Below, piece by piece: positions 5,348 to 9,564 of a DNA stretch of 9,564 nt (the stretch's first letter is position 1; each line of letters starts with the position of its first letter). Source of the stretch: Limisphaerales bacterium (GTDB taxonomy: Bacteria > Verrucomicrobiota > Verrucomicrobiia > Limisphaerales > UBA11358); assembly GCA_003133815.1 (NCBI GenBank), contig PKZR01000217.1:17749-27312 (forward strand), written 5' to 3'. The notes beneath the pieces are model-generated. The model did no database searches. It worked only from the letters and a program-made list of their open reading frames with translations, and had not been told where the DNA came from. Both the position numbers and the translations under genes were made by a program.

Positions 5348-5352
5348 TAAGT
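5321..5352 (+). promoter_or_regulatory. Candidate autoregulated promoter of the CnrYXH-like module
   Basis: TTTTGAGGG (5321-5329) followed after 17 nt by GTAAGT (5347-5352) matches the site upstream of the metal operon. Extracytoplasmic sigma factors commonly drive their own operon and their target genes from a shared motif, so this is a candidate recognition site of the sigma factor encoded downstream. The start codon at 5485 is about 130 nt away, a long leader. Two sites are too few to define a consensus. Confidence 0.3.
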
Positions 5353-5398
5353 CAATTGCAACAAACACCGGCGCAATGCAACGTTGGACAAAATGCAA

Positions 5399-5448
5399 AT
5401 CAACCGGCCATCAACCGGATTGTCTTGGCCATTTAAAAACAATAAACT
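5399..5448 (+). promoter_or_regulatory. Candidate sigma-70 promoter with an upstream 11-bp-period direct repeat
   Basis: TTGTCT (5420-5425) and TAAACT (5443-5448) are separated by 17 nt and each match the housekeeping consensus at 4/6. Immediately upstream, ATCAACCGG is repeated exactly (5399-5407 and 5410-5418) with an 11-bp period, about one helical turn, as expected for activator half-sites on one face of DNA. This could supply basal transcription of the sensor module from a position nearer to its start codon at 5485 than the motif at 5321. Confidence 0.35.
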
Positions 5449-5484
5449 GCGGTCGGTGGACGAAATCTCCGCCGCCCTTATCCG

Positions 5485-5811
5485 ATGAATAAAGAAAATA
5501 CCTATCCCGCCGATGAAAAGCTTGGCGCGCTCCTGCGCGAATCCCGGGTGTCCCCGGCGTTGCCGCCGCGTTTTCAGGAAAATGTCTGGCGGCGGATCGA
5601 AGATGCCGAAGCGCCCGCAAAATCAGGCGGCAGCATCGCATGGCTGGAGGCGCTCGTCGCATTGATGCTGCGTCCGCGGTTTGCGTGCGCCACCGTCGCC
5701 GCGCTGATGGTATGCGGCATTTTACTGGGCGCACACAGCGGCGCGCAAATCGCACGGCATGACGCGGAAGCGCGTTATGTGGCGTCGGTCTCGCCGGACT
5801 CGGTGCGTTGA
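5485..5811 (+). CDS. Small single-pass membrane protein, probable CnrY-like anti-sigma factor
   Basis: 108 aa. A soluble N-terminal half (1-64) with LGALLRESRVSPALPPRFQE (13-32) and VWRRIED (34-40) is followed by one membrane segment (about 66-85, FACATVAALMVCGILLGAHS) and a short C-terminal tail of about 22 residues. Size and topology fit CnrY of the Cupriavidus CnrYXH system (about 95 aa), where the cytoplasmic part holds the sigma factor and the protein pairs with CnrX. There is no zinc-binding anti-sigma (ZAS) motif. The stop codon is 2 nt before the sensor ATG, so coupled translation is likely. The start lacks a Shine-Dalgarno. Sequence similarity alone would not identify it; the call rests on topology, gene order and the two genes that follow. 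Confidence 0.72.
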   Translation: MNKENTYPADEKLGALLRESRVSPALPPRFQENVWRRIEDAEAPAKSGGSIAWLEALVALMLRPRFACATVAALMVCGILLGAHSGAQIARHDAEARYVASVSPDSVR

Positions 5812-5813
5812 GC

Positions 5814-6293
5814 ATGAACCGTCCGCTCGTCATTTTTTTGGGCGTGCTGGTCCTGGGTGCGGCAATTTTCACCGGCTCATATTTCGCGGGACAGCGCGCC
5901 TGTGCGAACATGATGCAAGGCGCGGATGATTTGAGCTGGCTGCAAACTGAATTTCATTTGAGCGACGCGGAGATGGCGCATGTCCGCCAGTTGCACGAGG
6001 GTTACCTGCCCCAATGCATGAAATTGTGCGCGAAAATCGCCGCCAAAAAGGACGAGGTGGCCGTTGCCCTTGCAAACGGAACGAACGTCACCGCCGAGGT
6101 GCAAAAGAAACTGGCCGAGCTTGGCGAGCTGCACGCGCAATGCCAGGCGCAGATGCTTCAGCATTTTGTGGATGTCAGCCGTGCGATGCCGCCGGAAGAA
6201 GGCAGGCAATACCTCGCGGAAATGGAACGCATCACCATCGGTTTTGACGGCGTTGAGCAGTCGATGTCCCCTTCAGGCCATGGAAACAACTGA
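5814..6293 (+). CDS. CnrX-like periplasmic heavy-metal sensor (Metal_resist/Spy-like helical protein)
   Basis: 159 aa: an N-terminal membrane anchor (about 5-24) and a helical periplasmic domain. WLQTEFHLSDAEMAHVRQLH (42-61) matches the W-x-hydrophobic, L-[ST]-x-x-[EQ] opening of the Metal_resist/CnrX family, and MPPEEGRQYLAEM (125-137) is its usual closing motif. In CnrX, metal bound by His, Glu and Met residues on the helices relays the signal to CnrY. Here candidate ligands are H56, H61, C68, C72, H107, C110, M114 and H117, grouped in QLHEGYLPQCMKLC (59-72) and LHAQCQAQMLQHF (106-118). The Cys and Met content suggests a soft metal such as Cu(I) rather than Ni/Co; this is inference. ATG at 5814 is preferred to an in-frame TTG two codons upstream. 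It overlaps the sigma gene by 14 nt. Confidence 0.82.
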   Translation: MNRPLVIFLGVLVLGAAIFTGSYFAGQRACANMMQGADDLSWLQTEFHLSDAEMAHVRQLHEGYLPQCMKLCAKIAAKKDEVAVALANGTNVTAEVQKKLAELGELHAQCQAQMLQHFVDVSRAMPPEEGRQYLAEMERITIGFDGVEQSMSPSGHGNN

Positions 6294-6864
6294 AGCCGAC
6301 GCGCGTGACCGGGCTGACATGGAGCGCCTGATTGCAGGTCACGATGCCGCGCTCAACGATTTGATGGAACGCCACGCGACGACGGTTTTCCATTTCCTTT
6401 GCCGCATGGTCGGCAGCGAGGATGACGCCAACGATCTCGCACAGGAGACGTTTGTCCGCGTTTTCCGCTCATGCAAAAGCTTCCGCGTAAATGAAAAATT
6501 TTCCTCGTGGCTTTTCACCATCGCGGCGAATCTGGCGCGAAACCACTTCCGATGGCGCGCGCGGCATCCAACGCTTTCGCTCGACGCGGAAAATGCGGAA
6601 ACGGAACAAACGCTTGGAAGCACGTTGCCGGCAAGCAGCCCCGCTCCGAATGATGAAGCCCTTGCCGCCGAACGCGCCGCGGCCGTCCGTCTCGCGGTCA
6701 GCAAATTGCCGGAGGATTTGCGTGAAGCGGTTGTGTTATGCGAATGGGAGGAACGAAGCGTGGCCGAGGCTGCGATAGTTTTGGAAACGACGCCTAAGGC
6801 TGTGGAATCCAGACTTTATCGTGCACGGGGCATTCTGCGCGAACGGTTGAAGTTGTGGCTGTGA
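6280..6864 (+). CDS. ECF-family RNA polymerase sigma factor (CnrH-like position)
   Basis: 194 aa. Sigma region 2 spans about 22-95: LMERHATTVFHFLCRMVGSE (28-47), the core-binding helix DDANDLAQETFVRVFRSC (48-65) and the -10-recognition part KFSSWLFTIAANLARNHFRW (73-92). A Ser/Ala/Pro linker (100-128) leads to region 4 at about 134-190, with LPEDLREAVVLCEWEERSVA (143-162) and the -35-recognition helix TTPKAVESRLYRARG (170-184). There is no region 1.1 or 3, as expected for the extracytoplasmic-function group. ATG at 6280 overlaps the sensor gene by 14 nt; longer in-frame starts would only add residues antagonistic to the sensor frame. Gene order anti-sigma, sensor, sigma matches cnrYXH. Predicted targets are its own operon and the efflux operon at 1-3175. 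It converges on the YihY gene with 25 nt between stop codons. Confidence 0.92.
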   Translation: METTEADARDRADMERLIAGHDAALNDLMERHATTVFHFLCRMVGSEDDANDLAQETFVRVFRSCKSFRVNEKFSSWLFTIAANLARNHFRWRARHPTLSLDAENAETEQTLGSTLPASSPAPNDEALAAERAAAVRLAVSKLPEDLREAVVLCEWEERSVAEAAIVLETTPKAVESRLYRARGILRERLKLWL

Positions 6865-6889
6865 CAAAGCCGAAACGCACCGTCGGAAG

Positions 6890-8563
6890 CTAGTCCAAAG
6901 GATTTTCTTCGGGATGAACAAATGCGCGCGGTGGCTCAACGATTGTTTTCACTTCAGGCGATTCGGAATTTTTAACTTCAGCTTGTGAAGCAGACGCTGG
7001 CGTTTCGGAAATCGGCGCTGCGATCTCGATTTTCGTTTGCGGCGGCAAAGCAGTCGGGTTTTCCATTTCTGTAGCGGGCGCGGCAATTTCCAAATGTGAT
7101 TGTGCTCGGTTCACGAGCGCAAGCAGCGAGACGGCGGACGCGGCCTTCTTTTCGGCTTCCTCGATTCGGGCGAACTCGCCGAAAATTTCCGCGCGCACCG
7201 GCTCGTCGCGCGAAATCAATTCCTGTCCGCTGCCGGCGCGCATGGCGAGCAGCACGTGATGCGCGTTGATGGAATCAAGCGGGCGGGCGGGCGCGAAGGC
7301 GGATTCGCCGCCGTTGGTCTCGACGACCAGCCGCGCTGCGAGGAGGGTCTGCAAAACCTGTTGCGCGAGCTTGGTCGGGATGCCGAGTTCGGCGGACATC
7401 TCCTGTATCGTCACCGGCGGCCGGCCGGTCTGGAACCGCTGGCCGATGCATGTCATCAGCCGGAGTGCGATGAATTCCCGCCCGCGCTGGTTCACGTTTT
7501 CGACGAGCTTGTCCTGCAAATAGGATTTGCGGTTTTGGAACGCATACGCGACTTGCGCACCAAACAGCAATATGATCCACGAAAAATAAATTCCCGCCAT
7601 GAACACCGGCAGCAGGCCGAGGCCGCCATACATTTTGCTGTAGGTCACGAAGCGCGAGACGTAGAGAAAGCCGAAGACGTTGTTCAAATACCACAGAGAA
7701 CCGCCGACGATGCCGCCGACGAACGCCGCGCTGAATCTGACTTTTGTGTTTGGCACGAGCAGATAAAGGAGAGCGAACGTGAGCCACAAAACGAGGAGCG
7801 GCAGCAATTCAAAAACCAGACCGCCGATGAAGGGCATTTTTGCGACGACAGCTCTTGTCGCCTCCAAATGCGGGCTGCCTGCGAGTCCGAGCGCGCCGAC
7901 GATGGCGAGAGGTCCGAGTGAAATCACCGCCCAGTAAAGCACGATGCGCCAGAGCCAGCTGCGTCCGCGTTCGACGCCCCAGATGTCATTGAACGTGGCC
8001 TCAATGCTTGCAAGCATGCGGATGGCGACATAAACGAGCAGCAGCATACCGATCATGCCGAGAGCGCCGCTTCGTGTTTTCTCCACCAGTTCATGAATCC
8101 ATTTTGCCGTTGCCTTTTGCGCGCTGACGCTGACGACTGGAGCACCGGCTTGAGGAGCATTTGTGATGGCTGCGGCTGAATTCGCGTCGGCGAACGAATC
8201 TGTGTTTGTGTCGGCGACCAGATTTGCCGGCGTTGCCGAAGCCTCCGGAGCATTTGTGTCAAGCGTTCCTGGCGGCACCATGTGGGAAACGAGCTTGTCG
8301 ATCGCGCCGTAAATTTTGTCCTCACCCTGGGTTTTGAGCAGGCTGCTGGTGACGCTGATGGCGACCACGAGCATGGGAATCAGTGCGAGCAAAGTGGAAT
8401 ACGACAGCGCCGCCGCGCGAGTCGGGCAGCGGTTTCGGACGAAACTTTTTCCGACGAGCACCCAGAAATGAGCGAACCGTTCGAGCCGGTCAAATTCATG
8501 TTCCGCACCGGTCTGCGCGCCGGCCAGAATTTTGATGAGCCGTGGAAGTCGATTGTTTGACAT
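6890..8563 (-). CDS. yihY: YihY/BrkB-family membrane protein with C-terminal winged-helix domain
   Basis: 557 aa. The membrane domain (about 35-345) has about six helices and family signatures: RAAALSYSTLLALIPML (49-65), FNDIWGVERGRSW (191-203), VPNTKVRFSAAFVGGIVGGS (270-289) and SKMYGGLGLLPVFMAGIYFS (309-328). The loop between helices 1 and 2 holds an Ala/Thr/Asn-rich insert (about 98-150). A cytoplasmic winged-helix-like domain follows (about 362-440, with VTIQEMSAELGIPTKLAQQV), then a disordered Ala/Pro/Glu-rich tail from about 488. The family was once annotated RNase BN in error; its transport or envelope function is unsettled, so none is asserted. ATG at 8563 is used; an in-frame TTG at 8614 would add 17 residues and overlap a plausible promoter. 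Convergent with the sigma gene, no terminator visible between them. Confidence 0.9.
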   Translation of the reverse strand: MSNNRLPRLIKILAGAQTGAEHEFDRLERFAHFWVLVGKSFVRNRCPTRAAALSYSTLLALIPMLVVAISVTSSLLKTQGEDKIYGAIDKLVSHMVPPGTLDTNAPEASATPANLVADTNTDSFADANSAAAITNAPQAGAPVVSVSAQKATAKWIHELVEKTRSGALGMIGMLLLVYVAIRMLASIEATFNDIWGVERGRSWLWRIVLYWAVISLGPLAIVGALGLAGSPHLEATRAVVAKMPFIGGLVFELLPLLVLWLTFALLYLLVPNTKVRFSAAFVGGIVGGSLWYLNNVFGFLYVSRFVTYSKMYGGLGLLPVFMAGIYFSWIILLFGAQVAYAFQNRKSYLQDKLVENVNQRGREFIALRLMTCIGQRFQTGRPPVTIQEMSAELGIPTKLAQQVLQTLLAARLVVETNGGESAFAPARPLDSINAHHVLLAMRAGSGQELISRDEPVRAEIFGEFARIEEAEKKAASAVSLLALVNRAQSHLEIAAPATEMENPTALPPQTKIEIAAPISETPASASQAEVKNSESPEVKTIVEPPRAFVHPEENPLD

Positions 8564-8576
8564 TATTAACGCAGCC

Positions 8577-8604
8577 ACGCTAGCAAAGCCATGCGCCAAG
8601 TCAA
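8577..8604 (-). promoter_or_regulatory. Candidate promoter of the YihY-family gene
   Basis: On the minus strand TTGACT (8599-8604, 5/6 to consensus) lies 16 nt from TAGCGT (8577-8582, 3/6), placing a start point just before the ATG at 8563. The strong -35 match supports it; the -10 is poor. If real, it excludes the TTG at 8614 as start codon. Confidence 0.33.
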
Positions 8605-8641
8605 CGGCGCTCAAATCCGCCCAACGAGTCAGCGGTTTTCT

Positions 8642-8726
8642 TATTGGACTTGCCCGGAAGGGATGAATAATGGAATGTCATGGCAATACACCTGTGGCCA
8701 ACAAAGGCGCAAATACAAGTCCATTA
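8642..8726. repeat. Separated 11-bp inverted repeat in the divergent intergenic region
   Basis: TATTGGACTTG (8642-8652) and CAAGTCCATTA (8716-8726) are reverse complements at 10 of 11 positions with 63 bp between. This lies in the 261-bp divergent gap (8564-8824) between the YihY and GH3 genes, which has no supported ORF. TAAAAT at 8813-8818 could be the -10 of a promoter for the GH3 gene, but no good -35 accompanies it. The repeat could be a looped operator pair or chance. Confidence 0.3.
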
Positions 8727-8824
8727 GCCCGAAAAACAGTCTTCGAGGTCAGGTCAATGTGCCTCGCTTCGGCGCGCCGGATTTTTTTGGCCTTGTTCAC
8801 GACTAAATTCTTTAAAATCGATCC

Positions 8825-9564
8825 ATGAAAAAGCGAACGTTGCCTTTTATTATAGCCGTGGCCGCGCTGATCGGCTTTTCCGCGCTGGCGCAAACCAACC
8901 AGTTTCCGTTCCAAGACTCAGGTCTGCCGATTGAAGCGCGCGTTGAAGATTTGTTGTCGCGTCTGACGCTGGAGGAGAAGATTTCCCTCATTCACGCCGA
9001 TTCAAAATTCACCACGGCAGCCATTCCGCGTCTGGGAATTCCACGGCGCTGGCTGGACGACGGGCCGCATGGCGTGCGCGAGGACATCGGTCCGGACTCA
9101 TGGCTGCCAGCCGGCAAAACGGATGATTTTTCCACCGCCATGCCGGCGGGCATCTGCGTGGCTGCAACCTGGAATCCAGATTTGGGTTATGCCGAAGGCG
9201 AAGCCATCGGGCAGGAGGCGCGCGCACGCGGCAAGGACATCATGCTTGGGCCAGGCGTTAACATTTTGCGCACGCCGTTGTGCGGACGGAATTTCGAATA
9301 TCTCGGCGAAGACCCGTTTTTGTCTTCGCGCATGGCGGTCGGCTATGTTCGCGGGGAGCAGTCGCAGGACATTTCCTCGTGCGTGAAACATTTCGCGTTG
9401 AACAACCAGGAGTTTGAACGCGGCAGCATCAACGTGGAGGTGGACGAGCGCACGCTGCACGAAATTTATCTGCCCGCATTCAAGGCCGTCGTGCAGGAGG
9501 GTGGCGTGTGGTCTGTCATGGGTGCCTACAACCAGTTTCGCGGCCAGCACTGCTGCGAAAATGA
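8825..9564 (+). CDS. Exported glycoside hydrolase family 3 protein (beta-glucosidase-like), N-terminal 246 residues
   Basis: Signal peptide at about 1-22 (MKKRTLPFIIAVAALIGFSA, then LAQ). The mature part begins the GH3 N-terminal barrel: RVEDLLSRLTLEEKISLIHA (39-58), RLGIPRRWLDDGPHGVRE (69-86), AATWNPDLGYAEGEAIGQEA (113-132), then LGPGVNILRTPLCGRNFEYL (141-160) with GEDPFLSS, and the substrate-binding VKHFALNNQE (187-196), followed by DERTLHEIYLPAFK (207-220) and SVMGAYNQF (230-238). These match BglX-type GH3 enzymes, which release terminal beta-linked sugars. The nucleophile Asp and the C-terminal sandwich domain lie beyond the window; complete enzymes are about 700-850 aa. ATG at 8825 has no Shine-Dalgarno. 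Export suggests polysaccharide breakdown. The exact sugar cannot be judged. It has no evident link to the metal genes. Confidence 0.95.
   Translation, partial: MKKRTLPFIIAVAALIGFSALAQTNQFPFQDSGLPIEARVEDLLSRLTLEEKISLIHADSKFTTAAIPRLGIPRRWLDDGPHGVREDIGPDSWLPAGKTDDFSTAMPAGICVAATWNPDLGYAEGEAIGQEARARGKDIMLGPGVNILRTPLCGRNFEYLGEDPFLSSRMAVGYVRGEQSQDISSCVKHFALNNQEFERGSINVEVDERTLHEIYLPAFKAVVQEGGVWSVMGAYNQFRGQHCCEN

Noticed and set aside
5411..5911. 166-codon minus-strand ORF
   Set aside because: Antisense to the anti-sigma and sensor genes, Arg/Ala/Pro-rich, no domain.
7100..7921. 273-codon plus-strand open frame
   Set aside because: Antisense to the YihY-family gene, with a low-complexity charged product and no recognisable domain.
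9098..9550. 150-codon minus-strand open frame
   Set aside because: Antisense to the GH3 gene, which has clear family motifs across the same stretch.

Overview
This looks like bacterial chromosomal DNA from a soil or freshwater Verrucomicrobiota-type organism (Pedosphaera/Limisphaera-like). That is an inference from three things: a fibronectin-III protein of a type I associate with that phylum, small HMBD and Cys-rich metal proteins, and a moderately high G+C with many starts lacking a clear Shine-Dalgarno. No rRNA, tRNA, CRISPR array, transposase or plasmid function was seen.

The left third (1-3175, minus strand) is a heavy-metal operon, most likely for copper/silver. In transcription order it encodes a secreted YHS-like protein, a small exported Cys-rich protein, an 87-aa exported heavy-metal-binding-domain (HMBD) mini-protein, a CusB-like adaptor with its own HMBD, and a CusA/CzcA-type RND pump that runs off the window. 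Spacing is 6-12 nt except for one 147-nt gap. The adaptor appears to lack the whole lipoyl/alpha-hairpin region. No outer-membrane channel gene is visible.

The middle (3363-5480) holds a fibronectin-III protein gene with a strong terminator, a ten-copy 21-bp tandem array ending exactly at a stop codon, several AT-rich palindromes, and an HNH nuclease gene whose conserved N-terminal region has no usable start codon.

From 5485 to 6864 (plus strand) three tightly coupled genes have the order anti-sigma, periplasmic metal sensor, ECF sigma factor. This matches the CnrYXH system of Cupriavidus metallidurans. The sensor has a His/Cys/Met-rich candidate ligand set. A 9-bp motif (TTTTGAGGG) followed 17 nt later by GTA occurs upstream of both this module and the efflux operon. 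The working model is that metal in the periplasm is sensed by the CnrX-like protein, the sigma factor is released from the CnrY-like protein, and the sigma factor drives both transcription units.

The right end carries a YihY/BrkB-family membrane protein (minus strand, convergent with the sigma gene) and, divergent from it, the first 246 codons of an exported GH3 glycoside hydrolase.
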